Positions 26,997-35,922 of a stretch of 64,000 bases of DNA are shown here, in pieces. Under the pieces are notes generated by a model. That model was given only the letters and a program-made list of their open reading frames with translations. It ran no database searches and was not told the DNA's origin. The position numbers and the translations under genes were made by a program. Every line of letters starts with the position of its first letter. Position 1 is the stretch's first letter. Origin of the DNA: Acinetobacter pittii ANC 4050 (GTDB taxonomy: Bacteria; Pseudomonadota; Gammaproteobacteria; Pseudomonadales; Moraxellaceae); assembly GCF_000399685.1 (NCBI RefSeq), contig NZ_KB976987.1:186001-250000 (forward strand), written 5' to 3'.

Positions 26997-29759
26997 ATGT
27001 TTATGCAGTTTAAACAACTGACTCTCTCCCTGTGTATTCTTGGTTTAAGTGCTGCATCTTGGGCACAAACTACATTAGTAAAAAGTAAGCAAAATATTGA
27101 GGAATATAAATTAGATAATGGTTTTCGGATTGTTCTGGCACCGAATGCTAAAGAAAATAAAATCTTTATTAACACCATTTATTTAACTGGTTCATTAAAT
27201 GACCCGCAAGGCAAAAGTGGCTTAGCTCATTTGCTTGAGCACTTGGCTTTTAAAGGGACTAAAAATGTTAAAGGGGAAGAATTCCAGCGCCGTTTAGATC
27301 AATATACATTGATGACAAACGCCAGCACGGATTACTATTCAACAAAATATACCAATATCGTTCGTCCAGAGAAAACTGCGCTTGATCAGGTGCTGTATCT
27401 TGAATCTGAACGTATGGATAAATTAGTTCTTCAAGAAAAATTTGTTCCTTCCGAAATTGAGATCGTAAAGCGCGAACGTGAAGTCCGTATGGATCAGCCA
27501 TTTGCTGTGCTGATGGATCAAATGTGGAAGTCAGCTTACGGTAATCAATATCTAGGACGTTTACCGATTGGTGATTTGCCTGAGCTTAAATCTATTAAGA
27601 TGCCTGAATTAAACCAGTTCTATCGTAGCTGGTATGCGCCTAATAATGCAGTCATGGTGATTTCAGGTAAGTTCGATAAAACAGATGTCTTAAAAACAAT
27701 TGACCAATATTTTAGTCCAATTGCAGCACGAGAGGTTCCAAAGCCTGTACAGATTCCTGTGCTTGACTCTACAAAAATAAAAAATCGTCAGTTCATGGTG
27801 AAAAAGGGAAGTGATCTGGCTAAATTCCATATCTATATGAATGGTAAAAATACCAAAATTCAGCCAACACTCGCTTTAGCCCCTTTGTTATATACCATGC
27901 AGCCAAGTGGTCATTTATATCAGGACATGGTTGAAACGGGCATTACCACAAATGTAGAGTCTAGCACTTGGTTAGACCAAGATTTTAATGTGGTGTTTTT
28001 AGGCGCGATTTATTCACCAAGTAATGATCCTAAAAAAGTTGAAAGCTCTTTGCTAGCGGGTATTGAAAAAGGGAAGCCTTTTACCGAAGTTGAATTAAAT
28101 CGTGTTAAAAGTTTAATGAAAACTCAAGGTGACCTAATTACGAAAGATGCGGTAGCACTGGGGTCGCGTTTAAGTGATTACACCGTTGCAGGCGGGCAGT
28201 GGGATCAATATTTTAAAGATTTAGATTCGGTAGAAAAAGTTAAGCTAGATGAAGTAAATCAAACTTTAAAACAGTTCCTTGTGGCTGAGCATCGTATTGA
28301 TGGTGAAATTCTACCAACGCCTGAAGACCAGAAAAAAGCTCAACAGCAAAATTCAAAAGCGACCCCTAAAACTCTAGATCAGGTAGAAGTAAAAGCCGAG
28401 CCTTTAAAAGATCCAAAGGTATATCAACAAGAAGTTGCTGAGTTTTTAAAATCTTCTAAGCAATATGTTGAAAGTAATGAGAAAAAGATTATCCGTGGAA
28501 AACTGAAAAATGGAATGAAATATGCCTTATTCCCAGTTGAAACACGTGATGATCGTACTTATGCAACGATTACCATGGACTTCGGGACAGAAAAATCTTT
28601 ATTTAATAAAGGTACGGTAGTTGATTTAACCTCATACTTATTGCTTCGTGGTTCTGATAAATATAGTTTGCAAGATATCGCTGATAAGTCGATTGATGCA
28701 GGCGGCGCGGCTTATGCAAGTGCTGACGGCAATGGCATGACGATTAACATTCAGTCTAAATCAGAAAAATTTGATGAGTTTTTCAAGTTTGTTCTTGATG
28801 TGATGAAAAATCCGAAATTTGAGCAATCTCAATTTGATTTAATTAAATCGCAAAGCTTATCAAGCCTTGATCGTCCTTATACCGAGCCAGATGTAGTAGC
28901 AGGCTTAACACTTTCACGTTTGCTTGAAGAATATCAACCGGGTGATTTGCGTTATCACTTTGAACCTGAACTGGCAAAACAGCAGTTGAAAAATGCAACT
29001 CAAGAGCAAGTGAAAGAGTTGTATGAGCGTTTCTTTGCAATGAACCACGCTCAAATTGCCATTACAGGCGAATTTGATGCGAAAAAGATGCAGAAATTAC
29101 TGAATCAGGAGTTTGGTCGTTGGAACGGTAAACAGCCATATCAAAAAATCTTGATTGATCACGTTGATTTTCCAGCACAGAAAGTTCATGTTTTATCTGA
29201 GCAACGTGAATTTGGTAGCTACCAAAGCGTACTGTCACTGCCAGTTGGGAAAAACCATCCAGATGCACCTGCTCTCATTTTAATGAACTATATTTTAGGC
29301 GAATCTCAAATTTCATCACGTTTGGCTCAAGAGCTTCGTGAGAAAAATGCACTAGTTTATGGTTTTGGAAGTGGGCTGCAACTCGACCGTGATACAAATG
29401 TAGGGGCTTTGAGTATTAGTGCAAATTATACTTCGGGTCGTTCAGCCCAAGTGTCTGCATCAATACATAAAGTGTTAAATGACTTGGTAAAAAATGGGAT
29501 AACTGAGCAAGAACTTGAAGCTGCTAAAGCAGATATCATGAAGAAACGAGTTACGGCATTAGAAGATGAACGTAATATTCATGGGATGTTAAATCTACAG
29601 CTTGAAACAGACAAAACATTGCAAGACCGAATTCGTCATGATCAAGAGTTAACTAAATTGACTATTGCGGACGTCAATAGAGTAATTAAAAAGTATATTA
29701 AACCTGAGCATTTGGTCGAAGTGATGGCTGATCAATATGGTCAGGCAGCAAAAAAATAA
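26997..29759 (+). CDS. M16 family zinc metalloprotease (pitrilysin/insulinase type), exported
   Basis: A 920-residue tandem M16 peptidase. The signal peptide runs to about residue 23 (SAASWAQ). The inverted zinc site H78-L-L-E-H82 sits in the N-terminal half, with the distal Glu in the following EIEIVKREREVRMD helix. The C-terminal M16 half (from about 500) lacks HxxEH, as usual for the inactive partner half. The location should be periplasmic. Two ATGs (26997, 27003) are possible and neither changes the signal peptide. Native substrates are unknown. It ends in a bidirectional terminator. Confidence 0.9.
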   Translation: MFMQFKQLTLSLCILGLSAASWAQTTLVKSKQNIEEYKLDNGFRIVLAPNAKENKIFINTIYLTGSLNDPQGKSGLAHLLEHLAFKGTKNVKGEEFQRRLDQYTLMTNASTDYYSTKYTNIVRPEKTALDQVLYLESERMDKLVLQEKFVPSEIEIVKREREVRMDQPFAVLMDQMWKSAYGNQYLGRLPIGDLPELKSIKMPELNQFYRSWYAPNNAVMVISGKFDKTDVLKTIDQYFSPIAAREVPKPVQIPVLDSTKIKNRQFMVKKGSDLAKFHIYMNGKNTKIQPTLALAPLLYTMQPSGHLYQDMVETGITTNVESSTWLDQDFNVVFLGAIYSPSNDPKKVESSLLAGIEKGKPFTEVELNRVKSLMKTQGDLITKDAVALGSRLSDYTVAGGQWDQYFKDLDSVEKVKLDEVNQTLKQFLVAEHRIDGEILPTPEDQKKAQQQNSKATPKTLDQVEVKAEPLKDPKVYQQEVAEFLKSSKQYVESNEKKIIRGKLKNGMKYALFPVETRDDRTYATITMDFGTEKSLFNKGTVVDLTSYLLLRGSDKYSLQDIADKSIDAGGAAYASADGNGMTINIQSKSEKFDEFFKFVLDVMKNPKFEQSQFDLIKSQSLSSLDRPYTEPDVVAGLTLSRLLEEYQPGDLRYHFEPELAKQQLKNATQEQVKELYERFFAMNHAQIAITGEFDAKKMQKLLNQEFGRWNGKQPYQKILIDHVDFPAQKVHVLSEQREFGSYQSVLSLPVGKNHPDAPALILMNYILGESQISSRLAQELREKNALVYGFGSGLQLDRDTNVGALSISANYTSGRSAQVSASIHKVLNDLVKNGITEQELEAAKADIMKKRVTALEDERNIHGMLNLQLETDKTLQDRIRHDQELTKLTIADVNRVIKKYIKPEHLVEVMADQYGQAAKK

Positions 29760-29774
29760 AGTCTTCTCGCAAAT

Positions 29775-29800
29775 AAAAAGCCACTGAATCGTGGCTTTTT
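29775..29800. terminator. Bidirectional terminator between the M16 peptidase and DUF3144 genes
   Basis: AAAAAGCCAC (29775-29784) pairs with GTGGCTTTTT (29791-29800). A T-run is available in both directions, serving the convergent genes. Confidence 0.88.
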
Positions 29801-29823
29801 ATTATTTGGGTTTTTAAATCATA

Positions 29824-30207
29824 TTAATGATCGTGTTTATGTGCGTGAAAATCTTCATTTTTACGGAAACGTAAATAATTTTCGAATTGCTCACAATACT
29901 CATCGAAGTTATCTTCAAGCATCATTTGAAATTGTTGAAGAAGGTAAGACATGACCTGATCTTTCGCATCACGCATTTCATTGCCATCTTTAAAGTTATT
30001 TGCTGCTACCCATGTATTGAAGCGGGCAGTAGCAAACAACATTGCAGCACTCACTTGACCACGTAACTCAGCTGGATCTACTTTTTTATCTTTTGGCGGG
30101 CGACAAAAATCATTAGCCTGTTTAATAAACTCATCCGCACGCTCAAAGAAAACAGCATTTAACGCTTCTTCTTCAGTAATATCTGTTGCATTAATCTTTT
30201 GAGACAT
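29824..30207 (-). CDS. DUF3144 family protein
   Basis: A 127-residue soluble protein that matches my recollection of the DUF3144 family: FFERADEFIKQAND near the N-terminus, SAAMLFATARFNTW in the middle, and YLLQQFQMMLEDNFDEYCEQF toward the end. It is predicted to be all helical, with a His-rich tail (HAHKHDH). Function unknown. It is convergent with the M16 peptidase gene and shares its bidirectional terminator. The promoter should lie between 30208 and 30290. Confidence 0.8.
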   Translation of the reverse strand: MSQKINATDITEEEALNAVFFERADEFIKQANDFCRPPKDKKVDPAELRGQVSAAMLFATARFNTWVAANNFKDGNEMRDAKDQVMSYLLQQFQMMLEDNFDEYCEQFENYLRFRKNEDFHAHKHDH

Positions 30208-30314
30208 GACTTATTCCCGCAAAAATAGAGCTGCTTATTATAGGCAAACGCTTGCGGAAACAAAACCTTTGACTTAGTCTGTAAATAGCCTAAGTATTGA
30301 TAGGAGAGAATAAT

Positions 30315-30947
30315 ATGCAAGATGCAATTGCGATTCAAAGTTTAAAGACAGATATTGCTTTATTACGACAGCATGTTTTCCCACCTCAATATTTAGAACA
30401 TGTTGAAGGGTTGCCGATTTATTATGGCTTGCAAAAAGAAGTCGAAAATTATTACCAACAATGGCAGGGCCTAATTGAAAGGGCACAAGAGCTTTTTCAG
30501 CCATTTATGGAAGATGAATTACCAGATGCTATTCATTTACCAAGTCATTTAAATTTACCGCTGTTCTTTTTTCATGTAGACCGAATACGGATTAATAAAA
30601 CACGCGCAAAAGAATCTAAAACTTTCCGCGGTGTAGCGAGTCTTATTGAAAAATGCGGACAGTTTGAAACAGACCAGATATTTACGATGCAAGAATGGTT
30701 GCAAAGCGATGATACCGCGGCTCTAGTCGCTCACCGTGAATTCATCGATTTAAGAACTTATGTGTTTCAACATGGGCAAAGTGAATATACCCGTTCACGG
30801 TTTTATACCAATGGTATTGTGCTAGGGGTTGAGCCGCATTTTAAATTGGTCGATGCTCGCGATAAACCAAGAAAGCAGCGCAGTGATAGCTATAGTGATC
30901 CGTTAGCAGATAACGGTGTATGGAAAGTATTTGGTAAGTATCGATAA
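30315..30947 (+). CDS. Conserved-looking hypothetical protein, no domain recognised
   Basis: A 210-residue soluble protein starting at ATG 30315, with TAGGAGAG (30301-30308) as ribosome site; a TTG at 30297 is also in frame but would include that site. It is rich in aromatic and charged residues (LPIYYGLQKEVENYYQQW, NLPLFFFHVDRIRINKTRAK) and ends in a basic, serine-rich tail (KPRKQRSDSYSDP). There is no signal peptide or membrane helix. I do not recognise the family. It is convergent with ygiF across a bidirectional terminator. Confidence 0.75.
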   Translation: MQDAIAIQSLKTDIALLRQHVFPPQYLEHVEGLPIYYGLQKEVENYYQQWQGLIERAQELFQPFMEDELPDAIHLPSHLNLPLFFFHVDRIRINKTRAKESKTFRGVASLIEKCGQFETDQIFTMQEWLQSDDTAALVAHREFIDLRTYVFQHGQSEYTRSRFYTNGIVLGVEPHFKLVDARDKPRKQRSDSYSDPLADNGVWKVFGKYR

Positions 30948-30977
30948 AAAGTCGCTGCATGTTTACAGCGCCTTTTT
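30946..30977. terminator. Bidirectional terminator between the hypothetical gene and ygiF
   Basis: AAAAAG-CGCTG pairs with CAGCG-CTTTTT across one mismatch; flanking A- and T-runs serve both strands. Confidence 0.75.
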
Positions 30978-30982
30978 ATAAA

Positions 30983-32446
30983 TTACCAGAAAGTTTCAGT
31001 CTGACTAAACGTTTGTAAAGCTTTTGCTGAACGCTTTTGTAGTTGCGGCTGTTTGGCTTTTACCCAGCCTAGAGCAAACCAGAAAGATGGGTCATTTTCG
31101 ACAGCTTTATTGAAAATACCTTCTGCAATAAATAAGTCGTTATAGTGACCTAAAGTGTTTTGTACAGGTTGTAGCTGTTTTAAATATTGCTGTACTTTTT
31201 TGTTTAAATAAAGACTTGAAATAAATTCAACACAATAACGTAGCTGCTTAGCTTGCTTTCTTATTTTGTGCTGTTCAACAACTTCAAGCTCAGAGAAATG
31301 GTCAGCATGGCTAATCACTTTATGATGTAACTTATCTAAACTCTTTTTAATATGTTTTTTTAACCCACCAGTTTTGCTCTCTGAATCTTCTTCTGAATAA
31401 GCAAATGCTAATAAATCAAGTAATAGCTTAATCGTGTCCGCAGAGGTAAAGATTGTTGAAAGTTCTTTTGAGGGCTGGGTTGAAACTGGTAGTAAAAGTT
31501 CAGGTGAACCGTGTTGTTGAATAGTAGGTAGCACTTCGGTGCGAATAGCATCTTCATCACGAGTGTCTCCAAGCTTACGGAAAAGCTCAGCAATTTGTTC
31601 TTCCCAAAGTGGATTTAGCTCGCCTGACCAACCAGCGAAATGCTTAAGCGCACTACGTAAACGACGTAAGCTTACACGTGCCTGATGAATATGCTCAGCT
31701 TCAGCAACGCCATCGGCAATGACAGCCATATTTGGCAAAAATTGTTCTAAACAGTTTTCGACAATCTTTTTGAGAGCCTGTTCAGCAGTAATATCTTTAT
31801 TTAGTGTCAGAGCTTTGGCATGAACAGCAGGTGAGGCAGCTTGCCCTAGTGCTAATAGGTTGCCACGCTCAGCTTTACTTCTTACATCAAGCCAAAGTGA
31901 ATAACGATTAATCCATTGCTGTGCAAATTGAATAAGCGTTTTCACTGGACCTTGCTTGAGTTCAAATTCGACTTCGCAAATTACACTTTCTGCATCCGCC
32001 GTTTTTACCACACCATCATCTAAGCAAACTTCAATCGCCGTATTATCTGCTTCAAATACGTGGTAGGTACGATGTACATCCGTCTCAAACTGCAAACTCA
32101 ATTTTTCAGCTTGTGTTCCTAAAGCTGTATTAATTAAATCCATGACTACTTTATTATCTTGATATAACTCAAGGTTTAAGTCAGGTTCTTGCTCACACTT
32201 ACCTAAATGAATTTCTTCTTCAACACGGTGGAGATGGCTTTGACCTGCGGCTTTAAATGTTTGTACCCATTGATCATCTTCTTTACGTAGACGTAAGGCC
32301 ATACCATTTTTTGCAAGCAGTCGATCAGGGGTATCGTAATACTTGGCCTGTAAGTGAATATTCTTTGCTTTGTGTTTTTTTAAGTATTGTTGGACAGTTT
32401 TTTTCTTCGATTCAGGTAACTGAAACTTTAGTTCAACTTCGACCAT
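30983..32446 (-). CDS. ygiF: CYTH-CHAD domain protein, inorganic triphosphatase YgiF-like
   Basis: Two-domain protein of 487 residues. The N-terminal CYTH domain (about 1-200) begins with the ExExK signature VEVELKFQL and contains the alternating charged strands (RLRKEDDQWVQTFKA) that form the triphosphate tunnel. The C-terminal CHAD domain (about 215-480) has His/Arg-rich helices such as HIHQARVSLRRLRSALKHF and HKIRKQAKQLRYCVEF, which bind polyphosphate. E. coli YgiF (433 residues) hydrolyses inorganic triphosphate. The ribosome site GGGAG precedes ATG at 32446. Confidence 0.88.
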   Translation of the reverse strand: MVEVELKFQLPESKKKTVQQYLKKHKAKNIHLQAKYYDTPDRLLAKNGMALRLRKEDDQWVQTFKAAGQSHLHRVEEEIHLGKCEQEPDLNLELYQDNKVVMDLINTALGTQAEKLSLQFETDVHRTYHVFEADNTAIEVCLDDGVVKTADAESVICEVEFELKQGPVKTLIQFAQQWINRYSLWLDVRSKAERGNLLALGQAASPAVHAKALTLNKDITAEQALKKIVENCLEQFLPNMAVIADGVAEAEHIHQARVSLRRLRSALKHFAGWSGELNPLWEEQIAELFRKLGDTRDEDAIRTEVLPTIQQHGSPELLLPVSTQPSKELSTIFTSADTIKLLLDLLAFAYSEEDSESKTGGLKKHIKKSLDKLHHKVISHADHFSELEVVEQHKIRKQAKQLRYCVEFISSLYLNKKVQQYLKQLQPVQNTLGHYNDLFIAEGIFNKAVENDPSFWFALGWVKAKQPQLQKRSAKALQTFSQTETFW

Positions 32447-32611
32447 AATATATCTCCCTGAATCAGGTATTTAGACTATCTTGAATAAGTATAATAGCTT
32501 AGCGTTAAAAATAATGATTTTGATAGAGAAAGTTACAATCAAACATATGACGCTACACTTTTATTTAGGTGTACAATCAGGTGACGTTTTGATCAAATAA
32601 AAATCAGGAAG

Positions 32612-32995
32612 ATGATCGTGAATGCACCAATAAACTTTAGCCATGAAGCTCAGCCAGAGTTTGAATTACCGATTAAAAACTATCAGGACTTTTATTGTTT
32701 TTATTTAACTGAACACCGTAACATCATGAGCAGACGCTTACATGTGGTGGGTAGCAGTATTGGCATATACTTTTTTTCAAAAGCAATTCGTAAGAAACAG
32801 GCCAAATATGTGCTCTATGGTTTGGTAGCTGGTTATGCAAATGCCTGGGTTGGACATTTTGTGTTTGAAAAAAATAAACCTGCCAGTTTTAAACAGCCTT
32901 TTTATAGTTTTATTTCTGATTGGCGAATGTTGACGGATGTTGCACGTGGCCGTTTGAGTTTGGTTGATCGTAAGTTTGATAAAATTCCGAGTTAA
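32612..32995 (+). CDS. DUF962 / Mpo1-like family protein
   Basis: A 127-residue protein with the DUF962 landmarks: YLTEHRNIMSRRLHVVGSS, GYANAWVGHFVFEKNKPASF and FYSFISDWRMLTD. The HxxxxH-type histidines resemble the metal ligands of yeast Mpo1, a dioxygenase that degrades 2-hydroxy fatty acids; the same activity here is inference. One or two weak membrane segments are present. The ATG at 32612 is only 3 bases after AGGA, so the GTG at 32618 (MNAPINFSH) may be the true start. Confidence 0.82.
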   Translation: MIVNAPINFSHEAQPEFELPIKNYQDFYCFYLTEHRNIMSRRLHVVGSSIGIYFFSKAIRKKQAKYVLYGLVAGYANAWVGHFVFEKNKPASFKQPFYSFISDWRMLTDVARGRLSLVDRKFDKIPS

Positions 32996-33016
32996 TTTTT
33001 ACTTTTATTCTCATTA

Positions 33017-33052
33017 TACCGATTGGTACTGGTAGACCTAGATCAATCGGTA
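33017..33052 (+). promoter_or_regulatory. Hairpin between the DUF962 gene and thiE
   Basis: TACCGATTG (33017-33025) pairs with CAATCGGTA (33044-33052) around an 18-nt loop. There is no U-run, and a TATACT -10 element follows, so it may be a weak terminator or an operator; unassigned. Confidence 0.4.
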
Positions 33053-33110
33053 CTTATGATGTCCTATAAATCCGTTATACTAGCCAAGTTTTTTAAAGCG
33101 AGAGTAGAGT

Positions 33111-33722
33111 ATGCGCGGTTTATATCTCATTACCAACGATGACCCAATCCAACTATTATTAGAAAAATTAGATGCCGCGCTCGCAACTCGTCAGGTCGCA
33201 ATTTTACAGTATCGTCGTAAAAAAGTAGACAAAGCAGATCAACCTGCTGAAGTTGAACACATCAAACTATTGTGTGAAAAATATCAGGTTCCTTTTGTGA
33301 TTAATGACGATCTGAAACTAGCTGCTCAGTTTGGATTAGGTGTGCATTTAGGTCAAAGTGACGGTGAAATTACCGATGCAACATCGCAATTACCAGAAGG
33401 CGTCATTATTGGTCGTACTTGCCTGAACTCTTTAGAGCTTGCACAAAAAGCAATTGCCGATGGGGCGACTTATATTGCATTTGGTGCGGTTTACGCGACT
33501 TCTACAAAACCTGAAGCAGGTAATGTCGGTATTGAAGTGATTAAGCAAGCAGCAGCTCAATATGATGTACCAATTTGTGCGATTGGTGGTTTAACTGTTG
33601 AAAACTCACAACCTGTGATTGAGGCCGGGGCTGACCTCTGTGCAGTCATTAGTGATATATTAGGCCGATCAACTGCTGAAATTCCTGCCCGTGTACAGGC
33701 CTGGGCACAATTATTTTCTTAA
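33111..33722 (+). CDS. thiE: Thiamine-phosphate synthase
   Basis: Joins HMP pyrophosphate and HET phosphate to give thiamine phosphate. It is a 203-residue TIM barrel with YLITNDD at the start, LQYRRKKVDKADQ (phosphate-binding region), VPFVINDDLKLAAQFGLGVHLGQSDG, and AIGGLTVENSQPVIEAGADLCAVISDI at the end. hemL follows after 42 bp on the same strand, likely as one transcript. A TATACT -10 element lies at about 33073-33078. There is no TPP riboswitch upstream that I can see, unusual for thiamine genes but common for stand-alone thiE. Confidence 0.94.
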   Translation: MRGLYLITNDDPIQLLLEKLDAALATRQVAILQYRRKKVDKADQPAEVEHIKLLCEKYQVPFVINDDLKLAAQFGLGVHLGQSDGEITDATSQLPEGVIIGRTCLNSLELAQKAIADGATYIAFGAVYATSTKPEAGNVGIEVIKQAAAQYDVPICAIGGLTVENSQPVIEAGADLCAVISDILGRSTAEIPARVQAWAQLFS

Positions 33723-33764
33723 GCTTTCAAAATTATTTTTTAGATATTTAAGACGAGCATTTCC

Positions 33765-35063
33765 ATGAGTTTATCTCCAAAGCAAGAACAGTTATTTAAA
33801 CAAGCCAGTAAACACATTCCAGGTGGTGTGAACTCTCCAGTACGTGCCTTTAATGGCGTTGGAGGAACACCAGTTTTCATCGAGAAAGCTAAAGGTGCTT
33901 ATTTGTGGGATGTCGATGGTAAGCGTTATGTTGACTATGTTGGTTCTTGGGGACCAATGATTTTGGGTCATGCTCATCCAGAAATTATTAAAGCAGTACA
34001 AACAGCCGCAGAAGATGGCTTAAGTTTTGGTGCGCCGACTGTTCACGAAACAACGTTGGCAGATATTATTTGTGAAATCATGCCATCAATTGAATTGGTG
34101 CGTATGACGAACTCTGGTACAGAAGCGACCATGACCGCTATTCGTTTAGCACGTGGTTATACTGGCCGTGACAAGATTGTGAAGTTTGAAGGTTGTTACC
34201 ATGGTCACTCAGACTCACTTTTAGTAAAAGCAGGTTCGGGCTTACTCACTTTAGGTGAGGGTGAGCCGACTTCGAAAGGTGTACCTGTTGATTTTGCTAA
34301 ACACACCTTAACGCTGCCTTACAATGATATTGCTGCATTAAAAGAATGCTTTGCTAAATTTGGTCATGAAATTGCGGGCGTTATTATTGAGCCTGTCGCA
34401 GGTAACATGAATATGGTGAAACCAATTGATGGTTTCCTACAAGCCATTCGTGATATTTGTGATGAATATAAATCTGTATTCATTATTGATGAAGTGATGA
34501 CAGGTTTCCGTGTTGCTTTAGGTGGTGCACAATCGGTTTATAACGTTAAACCTGATTTAACCACTTTAGGTAAAATTATTGGTGCAGGCTTACCTGTTGG
34601 TGCATTTGGTGGTAAGCGTGAAATCATGGAATGTATCGCGCCTTTAGGTGGCGTATACCAAGCAGGTACATTATCTGGTAACCCACTTGCTATGCGTGCT
34701 GGTATTGAGATGTTCAAACATCTTCGCCAACCAGACTTTTATAGCAACTTATCTGCTCAACTTGAAAAGTTACTTGCAGGCCTACAAGCTGCAGCTGATG
34801 AAGCGGGTATTCCATTTAAGACTCAGCAAGCTGGCGCAATGTTTGGTCTGTATTTTACCGACCAAGAAGATATTACAAGTTTTGACTCTATGTTGGCCTG
34901 TGACATTGAAGCTTTCAAAAAGTTCTTCCATGGTATGTTAAAACGTGGAGTCAACTTAGCACCGTCTGCGTTTGAAGCTGGCTTCATTTCATCTGCTCAT
35001 TCAGACGAAGATATCGAGTTTACGATTCAGGCTGCGAAAGAAACATTTGCTGAAATGAAGTAA
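33765..35063 (+). CDS. hemL: Glutamate-1-semialdehyde 2,1-aminomutase
   Basis: PLP enzyme that makes 5-aminolevulinate for haem by the C5 pathway. The 432-residue length is standard. Visible motifs are [52 protein letters not shown] (the Asp that contacts PLP) and the PLP lysine K270 in [17 protein letters not shown]. It follows thiE at short distance and ends with a strong terminator, so thiE-hemL is probably one transcript. Identity is essentially certain. Confidence 0.97.
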   Translation: MSLSPKQEQLFKQASKHIPGGVNSPVRAFNGVGGTPVFIEKAKGAYLWDVDGKRYVDYVGSWGPMILGHAHPEIIKAVQTAAEDGLSFGAPTVHETTLADIICEIMPSIELVRMTNSGTEATMTAIRLARGYTGRDKIVKFEGCYHGHSDSLLVKAGSGLLTLGEGEPTSKGVPVDFAKHTLTLPYNDIAALKECFAKFGHEIAGVIIEPVAGNMNMVKPIDGFLQAIRDICDEYKSVFIIDEVMTGFRVALGGAQSVYNVKPDLTTLGKIIGAGLPVGAFGGKREIMECIAPLGGVYQAGTLSGNPLAMRAGIEMFKHLRQPDFYSNLSAQLEKLLAGLQAAADEAGIPFKTQQAGAMFGLYFTDQEDITSFDSMLACDIEAFKKFFHGMLKRGVNLAPSAFEAGFISSAHSDEDIEFTIQAAKETFAEMK

Positions 35064-35065
35064 GC

Positions 35066-35092
35066 AAAAAGCCCGTGTTAAACGGGCTTTTT
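35066..35092 (+). terminator. Terminator of hemL
   Basis: AAAAAGCCCGT (35066-35076) pairs with ACGGGCTTTTT (35082-35092). Confidence 0.92.
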
Positions 35093-35124
35093 AATTTGAG
35101 CTATTTTTATATTTGTAGAGAATA

Positions 35125-35829
35125 ATGTTTTACCCCTTACCTCGAAAAATCCAATTAGCAACAAGTACTTCAAATTGGTCAATTGAGTCTACGCAAAGTA
35201 TATTGCTATTGGTTGGGCTCAATGAGCTTAGAGTACGACCAGATTGGTCTGAGCAACCATTGGCACACCATTTAGAACTGTTGAGTAAACGAGCGCAATC
35301 ACTCGAAATTCCAGTTATTTTTATAGATACAGCTCAGCTTCAACAAACTATGTTGGAGCTTGGTCAGCGTTTGTCATCAAATACTCAGGCTCAAGTTATG
35401 ATGGCAGGTGATTTGTCACCTCTATTTAAACAAGTCATGCAGCTTGTTTTATCGATTACAGATCAGGTCAGTGTGGTAAACGATGCAATCTTGGCGAGTA
35501 GCTTAGAGCAGCATATCCAATGGGTTGAAAAGATCAGTTTTGACTCCATTCAACATGTAAATACAAAGACTTTAATACGCTTATGGTCTTTAAGTGCGCC
35601 ATCTTCCTATATCTTGTCTGATAAAGGAATTTTATTGGCAATTGCTGAACAGGTGGGGCGACATCCTATGGAGATCCATCCGGAAATTGATTTAAGAAAC
35701 TACGGACTAGATCAGTCTGCTGTCAATTATCTGGTCGATCTATGGCGTGCAAATGGTGCGAGATTGAGCGCAGAAGAGTTAATGCAAGCACCGACATTGC
35801 AACAGATTATGCAGTTATTGAAGCAATGA
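35125..35829 (+). CDS. Degenerate EntB-like protein: isochorismatase-type domain plus carrier-protein-like domain lacking its serine
   Basis: A 234-residue protein I read as a decayed homologue of the isochorismatase/aryl-carrier bifunctional proteins of siderophore pathways (EntB, BasF). Residues 25-155 keep the strand order of an isochorismatase (SILLLVGLNEL, IPVIFIDTAQL), but the catalytic Asp of the first strand and the nucleophilic Cys are absent. Residues 184-234 look like a carrier domain: NYGLD followed by LVDLWRANGARLSAEELMQAPTL. The phosphopantetheine serine of GLDS is replaced by Gln197 (GLDQ), with a Ser one position later. It therefore should not carry a thioester. It stands alone, away from any siderophore cluster; function unknown. 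Confidence 0.6.
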   Translation: MFYPLPRKIQLATSTSNWSIESTQSILLLVGLNELRVRPDWSEQPLAHHLELLSKRAQSLEIPVIFIDTAQLQQTMLELGQRLSSNTQAQVMMAGDLSPLFKQVMQLVLSITDQVSVVNDAILASSLEQHIQWVEKISFDSIQHVNTKTLIRLWSLSAPSSYILSDKGILLAIAEQVGRHPMEIHPEIDLRNYGLDQSAVNYLVDLWRANGARLSAEELMQAPTLQQIMQLLKQ

Positions 35830-35922
35830 CTGTCGATAGGGGCGAAGTGATCCATATTATTTGCAAATTCTGCTGTTAATTTACCCGAACGGCATTGTAA
35901 TTCGGACGTAAGCTTTTTATTA

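Noticed and set aside
33000..33110. TPP riboswitch before thiE
   Set aside because: Conserved THI-box sequences (CTGAGA and partner) are not present.
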